Origin: Bosea sp. 685 | Lineage (GTDB): Bacteria; Pseudomonadota; Alphaproteobacteria; Rhizobiales; Beijerinckiaceae | Direction: 5' to 3' | DNA: 64,000 bases | Assembly: GCF_031884435.1 (NCBI RefSeq) | Contig: NZ_CP134779.1 | Coordinates: 1,426,001-1,490,000, forward strand | Shown here: one piece after another, positions 1 through 7,437 of the stretch | How the letters are laid out: every line of letters begins with the position of its first letter | How positions within the stretch are numbered: position 1 is the stretch's first letter | The notes under the pieces: model-generated | Database searches by the model: none | What the model was told of the DNA's origin: nothing | What the model saw: the letters and a program-made list of their open reading frames with translations, nothing else | Program-made: the position numbers and the translations under genes

Positions 1-585
1 GGCTCTCCGATGTCGACCGGGGCGGGCGGCGCGGAAGCGATGCAGGCCAATCTCGAGAAGGCCAAGGCCATGCTCAAGGAGGCCGGCTACAAGGGTGAGA
101 AGGTCGTGCTGCTTGCGCCGGCCGATCAGCCGATCGCCTATCAGCAATGCCTCGTCACGGAGGATCTGTTCAAGAAGCTCGGCATGAACGCCGAATTGGT
201 GGCGACCGACTGGGCGAGCTTCATCGGCCGGCGTGCCAATCGCGGCGCGCCCGAGCAGGGCGGCTGGTCGGCGTTCCACACGCTCTGGTCCTGCGCCGAC
301 ACGCTCAACCCGGCGCTGCATCCGCTGATGCGCGCCAATGGCGGCGCTGCCTGGTTCGGCTGGCCCGACGATCCGACGATGGAAGGCCTGCGCGACCAGT
401 GGATCGCCGAGCCCGATGTCGGAAAGCAGAAGGAGATCGCGGCTTCGCTGGAGCGGCGCGCCTTCGAGTTCGTGCCCTATGTTCCCGCCGGGCTGGTGCA
501 GCAGCCGATGGCCTTCCGCAAGAGCCTGACCGGCATGGTGCTCTCGCCGGCGCAGTTCTTCTGGAACATCGAGAAGAAGGTCTGA
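1..585 (+). CDS. ABC transporter substrate-binding protein, family 5 (C-terminal part)
   Basis: The reading frame is open from base 1, so the gene starts upstream of the window and only about 194 C-terminal residues are visible. The sequence resembles the last third of periplasmic dipeptide/oligopeptide/nickel-type solute-binding proteins (SBP_bac_5). It has the AKAMLKEAGY helix that follows the hinge, a lobe ending in FVPYVPAGLVQQPMAFRK, and a tail FFWNIEKKV, where members of this family usually describe final docking of the ligand lobe. Such proteins deliver ligand to an inner-membrane permease, but no permease is in view. The last ~70 bp of this gene is copied at 2306-2384, marking the left edge of a tandem duplication. 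Family call is firm; substrate is unknown. Confidence 0.85.
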   Translation, partial: GSPMSTGAGGAEAMQANLEKAKAMLKEAGYKGEKVVLLAPADQPIAYQQCLVTEDLFKKLGMNAELVATDWASFIGRRANRGAPEQGGWSAFHTLWSCADTLNPALHPLMRANGGAAWFGWPDDPTMEGLRDQWIAEPDVGKQKEIAASLERRAFEFVPYVPAGLVQQPMAFRKSLTGMVLSPAQFFWNIEKKV

Positions 586-613
586 GGGGCGTTTCGGATC
601 TCATCAAGGAGTG

Positions 614-664
614 AGAGCAGGATCAATGCGAAAAACCGGTTCCCACTTTTTCGCATCCTGCTCT
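614..664. repeat. Family-1 palindromic intergenic repeat, copy a
   Basis: About 51 bp beginning AGAGCAGGAT and ending ATCCTGCTCT, with a GCGAAAAACCGG core facing CTTTTTCGC, so the ends and core form an imperfect hairpin. Near-identical elements lie at 11688, 23009, 26334, 54293 and 63058, with more diverged ones at 8551, 12767 and 58881. It sits between the solute-binding protein and the convergent ADYC gene, and was lost from the second copy of the duplication. Confidence 0.85.
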
Positions 665-671
665 GGTCCAC

Positions 672-1457
672 TCACGGCGCGGAGCGATTGAACAGCTTCG
701 CGCCGGCGGCCCGTGCAGTTGCCTCCGTACAGCCCTCGCCGAGCTTGCCGGCGAGGCGCGGGCAGGTCGCGGCCAGGCGCTCCAGCGAGGTGTTTTCCTT
801 GACCCGGACATGGCGGACGCAGACTGCCCCGCCAGGCCCCCAGCCGGCCTCGAACTCCTGGCTCGGGCTGTTCTCCGGCTTCTGGATGGCGTGGACGTCA
901 TAGACGTCGATCGACATGCCATTGCGCGTCGTGGCCTCGCCCAGGCCGCAATAGTCGGCGCGCACCATATGGGTGCAGGCGTTGTAGATCTCGGCCATGC
1001 TCGCGCCGTCGGGCTGGCTTTGCCAGGGGCCGTAGCCGAAGCGCACGCATTTGCCCTGCGCGCCCGAGGTGCAGACGATCTCGAAGGCGCCCGGTCCGGC
1101 CGGACTGATCGCGCCGGTCGCATCGGCGCGGCCGGCGATCGGAAAGCCCTCGCGCGTGCCGTCCGGCGCGGGCTGGCAGAGCGGTTCGGCGGTCGCCGCA
1201 TTGCGGAAATCATGCAGCAGGCGGCGGCCGGTCCTGTCGTCTGGATCGGGCCTGATGCCGGCGATGCGGATGCGGATGCGCTGGTCGCCCTGCTGGTAGA
1301 CCAGCACCATCCCGGTCAGCGCCTCGCGCTCGCGCATTGTCCCGTCGCTCAGCGTGACGCGAAACGCACCCTCATGCGCCTCGACGCCGGTGACCTGGCG
1401 GGTTTGCGCGATGGCGGGGGCTGCGAGCAGAGCGAGGAGGAGGATGAGGACACGCAA
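672..1457 (-). CDS. Secreted ADYC-domain protein, intact copy A
   Basis: 261 residues from a TTG start. An ATG is absent, but AGGAG lies 7 bases upstream and the TTG begins a clean signal peptide (MRVLILLLALLAAPAIA, cleavage near AQT). The mature protein has an N-terminal β-rich region and then a cysteine-rich domain containing the motif RADYCG, with CVRFGYGPWQ before it, as in the ADYC domain (a family of unknown function, best known to me from large myxobacterial exported proteins). At least six cysteines suggest disulfides in the periplasm or outside the cell. It lies downstream of the xxLNG-repeat gene on the same strand, so both are probably one transcription unit. In the second copy the corresponding start is ATG three codons earlier; here one T is missing (AGG-A-GCC instead of AGG-ATG-CC). 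Function unknown. Confidence 0.7.
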   Translation of the reverse strand: MRVLILLLALLAAPAIAQTRQVTGVEAHEGAFRVTLSDGTMREREALTGMVLVYQQGDQRIRIRIAGIRPDPDDRTGRRLLHDFRNAATAEPLCQPAPDGTREGFPIAGRADATGAISPAGPGAFEIVCTSGAQGKCVRFGYGPWQSQPDGASMAEIYNACTHMVRADYCGLGEATTRNGMSIDVYDVHAIQKPENSPSQEFEAGWGPGGAVCVRHVRVKENTSLERLAATCPRLAGKLGEGCTEATARAAGAKLFNRSAP

Positions 1458-1494
1458 GGCTGGCTCCTGTCGGGTTGCGGCTAGCGTAAACGCA

Positions 1495-1522
1495 GAACTC
1501 CTCCCCGCAAGGGGAGGAGTTC
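1495..1522. terminator. Perfect 12-bp stem hairpin between repeat-peptide and ADYC genes
   Basis: GAACTCCTCCCC, loop GCAA, GGGGAGGAGTTC. Only short T runs follow on either strand, so it may be a processing or attenuation hairpin between the two genes rather than a full terminator. It is conserved in the duplicate at 2886-2913. Confidence 0.55.
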
Positions 1523-1548
1523 TTTGCGGCTGTTGCGGAGCGTCCGGT

Positions 1549-1875
1549 TCAATCGGCCAGCTCGACGCCGACGAGGGTGAGGGCTGCCGGAGCGGCGCCC
1601 TGCAGGTCCCGGCCGTTGACGGTGAAGCCGTTTTCCTCAATGCCGTTGAGGCAGGCGCCGTTGACGGTGAAGCCGTTGACAGTGAAGCCATTGAGGATGG
1701 CGCCGTTGAGGTTCATGCCGTTGAGGGTGAAGCCGTTCAGGTTCATGCCGTTCAGGCTGAAGCCATTGAGGTTCATGCCGTTGAGCGAGAAGCCATTGGG
1801 CTCGATGGTGGCGCTGGCAGGAGCGGCGGCGAGGATGGCGGCGGCGAGGGCGGCAGCGGCGAAGATCTTGGTCAT
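1549..1875 (-). CDS. Secreted xxLNG pentapeptide-repeat protein, copy A
   Basis: 108 residues: a signal peptide (MTKIFAAAALAAAILAAAPASA), then TIEPNG, then thirteen consecutive five-residue units of the form xxLNG or xxVNG (FSLNG, MNLNG, FTVNG, IEENG), ending RDLQG and a short tail with ALTLVGVELAD. The period and the Asn/Leu placement resemble pentapeptide-repeat β-helices, but Asn-Gly in every unit is unusual. Start chosen at the ATG giving the signal peptide. Copy B has the same length, tail and number of units but different repeat residues. It is divergent from a winged-helix regulator and upstream of the ADYC gene. Myxobacterial ADYC proteins, as I recall them, carry comparable xxLxG repeats fused to the ADYC domain, so the two neighbours probably act together. 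Function unknown. Confidence 0.75.
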   Translation of the reverse strand: MTKIFAAAALAAAILAAAPASATIEPNGFSLNGMNLNGFSLNGMNLNGFTLNGMNLNGAILNGFTVNGFTVNGACLNGIEENGFTVNGRDLQGAAPAALTLVGVELAD

Positions 1876-2007
1876 GGTCGTTCCCCTTGAGATGCGGGTC
1901 GGCGTCAGTGCCGGCCCCGATGGAGAGACAATGCCGGACAACCCAACGGCATGCTTGAAGAGCCGCTTGCCTTTTGCTTGAGAAACGCTTGATTGTTTCT
2001 TGAGGCG

Positions 2008-2583
2008 ATGCAGACGGGCAGGTTCGAAGCGCGAATGCGGTTTGTCTTCGGCGATCACGTGCTCGATGCCGGCCGGCACGAGTTGAGCCGCAGCGGCTCC
2101 GTGATCGCGATCGAGCCGCAGGTCTTCGACCTCCTGCTTTACCTGGTGCGCAACCGCGAACGCATGGTCAGCAAGGACGACGTGCTCGACAGCGTCTGGC
2201 AGGGCCGCATCGTCTCCGAATCCTCGCTGACCAGCCGCATCAACGCCGCCCGCAAGGCGGTCAGCGATAGCGGTGAGGCCCAGCGCGTCATCCGCACCGT
2301 TCCGCAAGAGCCTGACCGGCATGGCGCTCTCGCCGGCGCAGTTCTTCTGGAACATCGAGAAGAAGGTCTGAGGAGCGTTTCGGAGCGCCTGATCGCGCCG
2401 GTCGCATTGGCGCGTCCGGCGATCGGAAAGCCCTCGCGTGTGCCGGCCGGCGCGGGCTGGCAGAGCGGTCCGGCGGTCGCCGCATTGCGGAAATCATGCA
2501 GCAGGCGGCGGCCGCTCCTGTCGTCGGGGTCTTGCCTGATGCCGGCGATGCGGATGCGGATGCGCTGGTCGCCCTGCTGGTAG
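2008..2583 (+). pseudogene. Truncated winged-helix regulator, copy A
   Basis: The first ~98 codons match the OmpR/CadC-type winged-helix domain of the intact regulator at 3398 (FGDHVLDAGRHELSRSG, then a recognition region SSLTSRINAARKAV), with about eight substitutions. After RTVP the frame runs into a copy of the solute-binding-protein tail and then antisense of the ADYC gene, so the sensor/TPR part is missing. The chimeric ORF stays open to 2583 (191 residues from ATG 2008; ATG 2035 is an alternative). It could still make a free DNA-binding domain competing with the intact copy. That is inference; decay is the simpler reading. Confidence 0.8.
2306..2384 (+). pseudogene. Remnant copy of the solute-binding-protein 3' end
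   Basis: From CAAGAGCCTGACCGGCATGG to the GTCTGAGG stop and GCGTTTCGGA, this segment repeats 520-599 with few differences but in a different frame context. The hexamer TTCCGC at 2300-2305 occurs both in the regulator gene (3690-3695) and in the solute-binding gene (514-519), marking the duplication joint. On the right it is joined, with four extra bases, to the middle of the ADYC gene, so about 500 bp corresponding to 600-1105 has been deleted. Confidence 0.85.
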
Positions 2584-2750
2584 ACCAGCACCATTCCGGT
2601 CAGCGCCTCGCGCTCGCGCATTGTTCCGTCGCTCAGCGTGACGCGAAACGCACCCTCATGCGCCTCAACGCCGGTGACCTGGTGGGTCTGGGCGATGGCG
2701 GGGCCGGCGAGCAGAGCGAGGAGGAGGATGAGGAAACGCAAGGCTGGCAT
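2392..2750 (-). pseudogene. Truncated ADYC-domain gene, copy B
   Basis: From an ATG at 2750 it encodes a signal peptide (MPALRFLILLLALLAGPAIA) and ~120 residues nearly identical to the N-terminal half of copy A, ending near ANATGAI. The frame then continues into antisense of the solute-binding and regulator remnants until 2139. The whole cysteine-rich domain with RADYCG is missing. The sequence retains a normal ATG, unlike copy A. Probably non-functional, though a secreted fragment could be made. Confidence 0.8.
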
Positions 2751-2770
2751 CCTGTCGGATGCGGCTAGCG

Positions 2771-2877
2771 CTTGATGATTTTTCGTGGAGCCACTCCGTC
2801 ATCCCGGGTCTGCGCCGCTTTCGCGGCTTGTCCGGGATGACGGAGTGTTTTCCGGGAAAGCGCGGCGAACTCTAGCG
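2771..2877. mobile_element. 107-bp palindromic element inserted in copy B, flanked by CTAGCG
   Basis: Copy A reads GGCTAGCGTAAACGCAG without interruption (around 1479-1495). In copy B the same sequence is split by 107 bp, with CTAGCG present on both sides (2765-2770 and 2872-2877), like a 6-bp target duplication. The insert contains a long inverted repeat (CACTCCGTCATCCCGG at 2792 and its complement ending 2847) and belongs to the family-3 repeats also seen at 8029, 41539 and 58309. No transposase is present, so it would be a non-autonomous element. Confidence 0.6.
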
Positions 2878-2885
2878 TAAACGCA

Positions 2886-2913
2886 GAACTCCTCCCCGCA
2901 AGGGGAGGAGTTC
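2886..2913. terminator. Duplicate of the 12-bp stem hairpin
   Basis: The same GAACTCCTCCCC / GGGGAGGAGTTC hairpin with GCAA loop as 1495-1522, downstream of the second repeat-peptide gene. Its identity in both copies shows it belonged to the unit before duplication. Confidence 0.55.
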
Positions 2914-2939
2914 TTTGCGGCTGTGGCGGAGGGTCCGGT

Positions 2940-3266
2940 TCAATCGGCCAGCTCGACGCCGACCAGGGTGAGGGCGGCCGGGGCGGTGCCCTGCAGGTCC
3001 CGGCCGTTGACGGTGAAGCCGTTCTCCTCGACGCCGTTGAGGTTCATGCCGTTGAACACCATACCGTTGAGGTTCATGCCGTTGATGGTGATGCCGTTCA
3101 TCTTCATGCCGTTGAGGCTGATGCCGTTGAGGCTGAGACCATTGAGGTACGTACCGTTGAGGCTGAGGCCATTGAGCGAGAGGCCGTTGGGCTCGATGGT
3201 GGCGCTGGCGGGAGCGGCGGCGAGGATGGCGGCGGCGAGGGCGGCGGCTGCGAAGATCTTGGTCAT
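2940..3266 (-). CDS. Secreted xxLNG pentapeptide-repeat protein, copy B
   Basis: 108 residues with the same signal peptide as copy A, thirteen xxLNG-type units (LSLNG, TYLNG, MKMNG, ITING, MVFNG, VEENG) and the same RDLQG-to-VGVELAD ending. Signal peptide and tail are almost unchanged, while repeat units differ between the copies, so change is concentrated in the repeat face. It diverges from the intact regulator at 3398 across ~130 bp. Expected location is the periplasm or outside the cell. Its ADYC partner in this copy is truncated. Function unknown. Confidence 0.75.
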   Translation of the reverse strand: MTKIFAAAALAAAILAAAPASATIEPNGLSLNGLSLNGTYLNGLSLNGISLNGMKMNGITINGMNLNGMVFNGMNLNGVEENGFTVNGRDLQGTAPAALTLVGVELAD

Positions 3267-3397
3267 GGTCGTTCCCCTGAGATGCGGGTGGGCGTCTGTG
3301 CCGGCCCCGATGGAGAGACAATGCCGGACAACCCAACGGCATGCTTGAAGAGCAGCTTGCCTTTTGCTTGAGAAACGCTTGATTGTTTCTTGAGGTG
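3267..3397. promoter_or_regulatory. Divergent promoter region of regulator and repeat-peptide gene
   Basis: 131 bp between the two start codons, duplicated almost exactly at 1876-2007. The run GAGAAACGCTTGATTGTTTCTTGAGG just before the regulator contains GAAAC/GTTTC symmetry (GAAACGCTTGATTGTTTC) that could be a winged-helix operator. Preservation in both copies suggests the regulator controls itself and both secreted proteins. Confidence 0.35.
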
Positions 3398-4999
3398 ATG
3401 CAGACGGGCAGGTTCGAAGCGGGAATGCGGTTTGTCTTCGGCGATCACGTGCTCGATGCTGGCCGGCGCGAGTTGAGCCGCAGCGGCTCCGCGATCGCGA
3501 TCGAGCCGCAGGTCTTCGACCTCCTGCTTTACCTGCTGCGCAACCGCGAACGCATGGTCAGCAAGGACGACGTGCTCGACAGCGTCTGGCAGGGCCGCAT
3601 CGTCTCCGAATCCTCGCTGACCAGTCGCATCAACGCCGCCCGCAAGGCCGTGGGCGATAGCGGCGAGGCCCAGAGCGTCATCCGCACCGTTCCGCGCAAG
3701 GGGTTTCGCTTCGTTGCCGAGGTGCGCGAGGAGGCAGCAGGGCCGCTGCCCACGCCCGAACTGCCGCCGATTCCGGCATCGCCTTTCGCTGCGACGGCTG
3801 ACAAGCCGCTCCTGCTTCCCGAGATGCCCTCGATCGCGGTGCTGCCCTTCAACAATCTGAGCGGCAACCCCGAGCAGGACTATTTCGGCGACGGCCTGGT
3901 CGAGGATATCACCACGGCGTTGTCGCGATTGCGCTGGCTGTTCGTGATCGCACGCAATTCGGCCTTCACCTACAAGGGCAGGGCGGTCGATATCCGGCAG
4001 GTCGGGCGCGAACTCGGCGTGCGCTATGTGCTCGAAGGCAGCGTGCGGACCGCCGGCGGGCGGATTCGCGTCACCGGCCAGCTGATCGAGGCCGAGAGCG
4101 GCAAACATATCTGGGCCGAGCGCTACGACCGCGCGATGGACGATATCTTTGCGCTTCAGGACGAGATCACCCAGCGGGTGGTCGCGACGATCGAGCCGAG
4201 CATCTATGCCGAGGAGGGCTACCGGGCGCAGCTCCATAGCGAGCGCCCGGCCGCCTGGGGCCTGGTGATGCGGGCCTTGTCCCTGATCAACCGCCTGCAT
4301 CGCACCGAAGCCCATGCGGCGATGAAGCTTCTGATGCAGGCGGTCCAGATCGATCCGGCCAATGCCCGTGCGCATGCCCTGATCGCCTGGGCCTATCTGA
4401 TCGGTGGGCAATGCGGCTGGTATGTCGATGCCGAGCTCGCCGAACCGTCGGCGCGGCACGCCCAGGCGGCGATGCGGCTCGATCCCGACGAGGCCTGGTC
4501 GCGCATGGCCTATGCGTTCTGGCTCAGCACCGTCTTCCGCCATTCCGAGGCGCTGGCGCTGGCGCGGCAGATGGTCGAGGCCGCGCCGAGCTTCGCGCTT
4601 GGGCGCGGCATGTTCGCCTGGATGCTGACGCGGGCCGGTTTCTTCGACGAGGCGGTCCTGCAGGCGGAGCACGCGCAGCGGCTCAGCCCGGTCGGCACCT
4701 ATGCCGGGTTCTACAGCTGGATCCATGGGTTCACCTTGATGGGCGCAAGGCGCTTTGAGGAATCCTCGGAAGCCTATTGGCGCTCGCTTGCCGAGTTTCC
4801 CGATTGGTCGGGAGCGCTCAATGGCCTGATCGCGGTGAACGGCCATCTCGGCCAGGTCGAACGGATCCAGCCGTTGATCGCCAGGCTGCGCATCGTTGCG
4901 CCGCATTATTCGATCGCGATGCTGCGCAAGCGCCTGACCGGGCATGCACATACCGAGATCATGATCGAGGGTCTGATCAAGTGCGGATTGCCAGAGTAG
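3398..4999 (+). CDS. CadC-like winged-helix regulator with TolB-N-like and TPR domains
   Basis: 533 residues from ATG 3398 (GAGG four bases upstream); ATG 3425, giving MRFVFGDHVLD, is a credible alternative. Residues ~10-105 are an OmpR-type winged-helix DNA-binding domain. After a proline-rich linker, ~140-270 match the TolB-N-like/adenylate-cyclase-associated region (SIAVLPFNNLSGNPEQDYFG, VRYVLEGSVR, GKHIWAERYDR). The rest is tetratricopeptide repeats (VQIDPANARAHALIAWAYL and following). No transmembrane helix is evident, unlike true CadC. Such proteins are one-component transcription regulators, and this one probably controls the divergent secreted genes. It is the only full-length copy in the duplication. 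Confidence 0.85.
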   Translation: MQTGRFEAGMRFVFGDHVLDAGRRELSRSGSAIAIEPQVFDLLLYLLRNRERMVSKDDVLDSVWQGRIVSESSLTSRINAARKAVGDSGEAQSVIRTVPRKGFRFVAEVREEAAGPLPTPELPPIPASPFAATADKPLLLPEMPSIAVLPFNNLSGNPEQDYFGDGLVEDITTALSRLRWLFVIARNSAFTYKGRAVDIRQVGRELGVRYVLEGSVRTAGGRIRVTGQLIEAESGKHIWAERYDRAMDDIFALQDEITQRVVATIEPSIYAEEGYRAQLHSERPAAWGLVMRALSLINRLHRTEAHAAMKLLMQAVQIDPANARAHALIAWAYLIGGQCGWYVDAELAEPSARHAQAAMRLDPDEAWSRMAYAFWLSTVFRHSEALALARQMVEAAPSFALGRGMFAWMLTRAGFFDEAVLQAEHAQRLSPVGTYAGFYSWIHGFTLMGARRFEESSEAYWRSLAEFPDWSGALNGLIAVNGHLGQVERIQPLIARLRIVAPHYSIAMLRKRLTGHAHTEIMIEGLIKCGLPE

Positions 5000-5077
5000 C
5001 GCTTCGCGCGCTTGCGCGCTGCGCTCCATCCCCGTAATCAGCCGGCACGATAATCGATAGCTGCTGCGAGGCGACCC

Positions 5078-6187
5078 ATGGCGACCCATAAGCTCCTGCT
5101 CCTGCCCGGCGACGGCATCGGCCCCGAGGTGATGGCCCAGGTCGAGACCGTGGTCTCCTGGTTCGAGAAGCGGGGCCTCGCTGGCTTTGCGATCGAGAAG
5201 GGGCTCGTCGGCGGCTGCGCTTACGACGCGCATAAGCAGGCGATTTCCGAAGGCGACATGAAGCTCGCCCAGGACGCGGATGCCGTGCTGTTCGGCGCGG
5301 TGGGCGGGCCGAAATGGGCCGATGTGCCCTATCAGCACCGCCCCGAGGCCGGCCTGCTGCGCTTGCGCAAGGATCTGGGGCTCTTCGCCAATCTGCGCCC
5401 CGCCATCTGCTATCCGGCGCTGGCCTCGGCCTCCTCGCTCAAGCCCGAGGTCGTCGAAGGCCTCGACATCCTGATCGTGCGCGAGCTCACCGGCGGCGTC
5501 TATTTCGGCGAGCCCAAGGAGATCGTCACGCTGGAGGACGGCTCCAAGCGCGGTGTCGATACGCAGGTCTACACCACGCCTGAGATCGACCGGATCTGCC
5601 GCGTCGCCTTCGAGCTGGCGCGCACGCGCCGCAACAAGGTCTCCTCGGCCGAGAAGAACAATGTCATGAAGACCGGCGTGCTCTGGAAGCAGACGGTCAC
5701 GGCGCTGCACGCCAAGGACTATGCCGATGTCGAGCTCGAGCATGTGCTCGCCGACAATTGCGCCATGCAGCTCGTGCGCTGGCCCAAGCAGTATGACGTC
5801 ATCGTCACCGACAATCTCTTCGGCGATATCCTGTCGGACGTGGCGGCGATGCTGACCGGCTCGCTCGGCATGCTGCCCTCGGCCTCGCTTGGCGCGGAAG
5901 ATCCCGTCACGGGCAAGCGCAAGGCGCTTTACGAGCCCGTCCACGGCTCGGCTCCGGACATCGCCGGCAAGGGCCTGGCCAATCCGATCGCGATGATCGG
6001 CTCCTTTGCCATGGCGCTGCGTTATTCCTTCGGGGCGATCGAGGCCGCCGACAGGCTCGAAGGCGCGATCGCCGACGTGCTCGGCTCCGGCACGCGTACC
6101 AAGGACATCGCCGCGCCCGGCACGAACGCCGTCTCGACCAGCGAGATGGGGGCTGCGATCGTCAAGGCGCTGGAGGCGAGGGGCTGA
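5078..6187 (+). CDS. leuB: 3-isopropylmalate dehydrogenase
   Basis: 369 residues, the usual length. It oxidises and decarboxylates 3-isopropylmalate with NAD+ in leucine biosynthesis. Visible landmarks are the N-terminal [12 protein letters not shown], the substrate-binding region [29 protein letters not shown], the catalytic Tyr/Lys segment and the C-terminal [19 protein letters not shown] that contacts NAD. GCGAGGCGACCC before the ATG gives a reasonable ribosome site. It stands alone; leuC and leuD are not in the window. Confidence 0.97.
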   Translation: MATHKLLLLPGDGIGPEVMAQVETVVSWFEKRGLAGFAIEKGLVGGCAYDAHKQAISEGDMKLAQDADAVLFGAVGGPKWADVPYQHRPEAGLLRLRKDLGLFANLRPAICYPALASASSLKPEVVEGLDILIVRELTGGVYFGEPKEIVTLEDGSKRGVDTQVYTTPEIDRICRVAFELARTRRNKVSSAEKNNVMKTGVLWKQTVTALHAKDYADVELEHVLADNCAMQLVRWPKQYDVIVTDNLFGDILSDVAAMLTGSLGMLPSASLGAEDPVTGKRKALYEPVHGSAPDIAGKGLANPIAMIGSFAMALRYSFGAIEAADRLEGAIADVLGSGTRTKDIAAPGTNAVSTSEMGAAIVKALEARG

Positions 6188-6197
6188 GGCTGTTGCG

Positions 6198-6238
6198 TGG
6201 GCAGTAGGCAGTAGAACGGCCCGACTGCCTACTGCCCA
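6198..6238. repeat. 15-bp perfect inverted repeat after leuB
   Basis: TGGGCAGTAGGCAGT and its exact complement ACTGCCTACTGCCCA around an 11-base loop. There is no T run, so it may act as a weak terminator or be a dispersed palindrome. Confidence 0.6.
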
Positions 6239-6336
6239 TTGCCGACTGCCCCTTCCACCTCTCCCCCTCGTGAGTTGCGCGTGACCTCGGAGCGTGCGCT
6301 AGACTGATCGCATCTGAAACGGAGCATGTCCGTCCG

Positions 6337-7293
6337 ATGTTGATCAAACGCCGCGCTGGCTGGGAAATGCCCGAAAGCCAGGCCACGCCCGAGGCCGTCT
6401 TCATGAACCGCCGCGGCCTGCTCGCTGCGGGCGCGGGGCTGATCGCGAGCGCGGCCCTGCCGAAGCTCGCCGCCGCGCAAGGCGCCGACCCGACGCTCGA
6501 TCTCTACCCCGCGAAGAAGAACGCCGCCTACACGCTCGACCGGCCGGTGACGGAGGAGGATCTGGCGGCGAACTACAATAATTTCTACGAGTTCGGCACC
6601 TCCAAGGATGTCGCCAGCGCCTCCAAGCGGCTGGTGACGCGGCCCTGGATGATCGCGATCGACGGCATGGTCGAGAAGCCGATGGAGATCGGCATCGACG
6701 ATCTGATCCGCAAGATGACTCTGGAAGAGCGGCTCTATCGTTTCCGCTGTGTCGAGACCTGGTCGATGGCGGTGCCCTGGACCGGCTTCACGGTGAAGTC
6801 GCTGGTCGAATTCGCCAAGCCGCTGTCATCAGCGAAATATGTGAAGTTCGAGACCTTCATGAACCCGAAGGTCGCGCCCGGCCAGTCGCAGCGCTGGTAT
6901 CCCTGGCCCTATACCGAGGGGCTGACCATCGCTGAGGCGACCAGCGATCTGCCATTGATGGTGACGGGTATCTACGGCAAGCCGACCCCGCCCCAGCATG
7001 GTGCGCCGCTGCGCCTGATCACACCGTGGAAATACGGCTTCAAATCGGTGAAGTCGATCAGCAAGATCTCGTTCGTCGCTGAGCGTCCCAAGACCTTCTG
7101 GGAGGGGCTGCAGGCTTCCGAGTATGGCTTCTGGGCCAATGTGAACCCGGAGGTTCCGCACCCCCGCTGGAGCCAGGCGAGCGAGCAGGTGCTGGGCACG
7201 CGCGAGCGCCGCCCGACGCTGCTGTTCAACGGCTATGCCGAGCAGGTCGCAGCGCTCTACAAGGGGCTGGAGGGCGAACGGCTCTACGTCTAG
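6337..7293 (+). CDS. msrP: Protein-methionine-sulfoxide reductase catalytic subunit MsrP
   Basis: 318 residues of the YedY/MsrP family, a periplasmic molybdenum enzyme that repairs oxidised methionine in envelope proteins. The N terminus MLIKRR is typical of the family, followed by a twin-arginine signal (NRRGLLAAGAGLIASAAL). The molybdopterin-ligating cysteine is in YRFRCVETWSMAVPW, and the C-terminal half has PPQHGAPLRLITPWKYGFKS. The usual membrane partner msrQ (haem quinol oxidase) is not adjacent, so electrons must come from a gene elsewhere. Confidence 0.95.
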   Translation: MLIKRRAGWEMPESQATPEAVFMNRRGLLAAGAGLIASAALPKLAAAQGADPTLDLYPAKKNAAYTLDRPVTEEDLAANYNNFYEFGTSKDVASASKRLVTRPWMIAIDGMVEKPMEIGIDDLIRKMTLEERLYRFRCVETWSMAVPWTGFTVKSLVEFAKPLSSAKYVKFETFMNPKVAPGQSQRWYPWPYTEGLTIAEATSDLPLMVTGIYGKPTPPQHGAPLRLITPWKYGFKSVKSISKISFVAERPKTFWEGLQASEYGFWANVNPEVPHPRWSQASEQVLGTRERRPTLLFNGYAEQVAALYKGLEGERLYV

Positions 7294-7304
7294 GAGCGCC
7301 TCAG

Positions 7305-7424
7305 CCCTCATCCTGAGGAGCGGGCTTAGCCCGCGTCTCGAAGGATGTTCCAGCTTGCTCTGTCTGCGCCTTCTGGAGCATCCTTCGAGACGCGATCCTC
7401 TCGGATCGCTCCTCAGGATGAGGG
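7305..7424. repeat. Family-2 120-bp inverted repeat
   Basis: Begins CCCTCATCCTGAGGAGCG and ends CGCTCCTCAGGATGAGGG, with inner arms GTCTCGAAGGATG and CATCCTTCGAGAC. It is an imperfect long palindrome of the kind scattered between genes in Hyphomicrobiales. A shorter relative lies at 41995-42097. Confidence 0.85.
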
Positions 7425-7437
7425 CTTTGGTCGGACG

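Noticed and set aside
3263..5944. 893-codon minus-strand frame across the regulator and leuB
   Set aside because: It is the shadow of two well-supported plus-strand genes and resembles no protein family.
6198..6238. Hairpin considered as an attenuator for msrP
   Set aside because: No leader ORF or alternative pairing, and it lies next to the leuB stop; a repeat or weak terminator is simpler.
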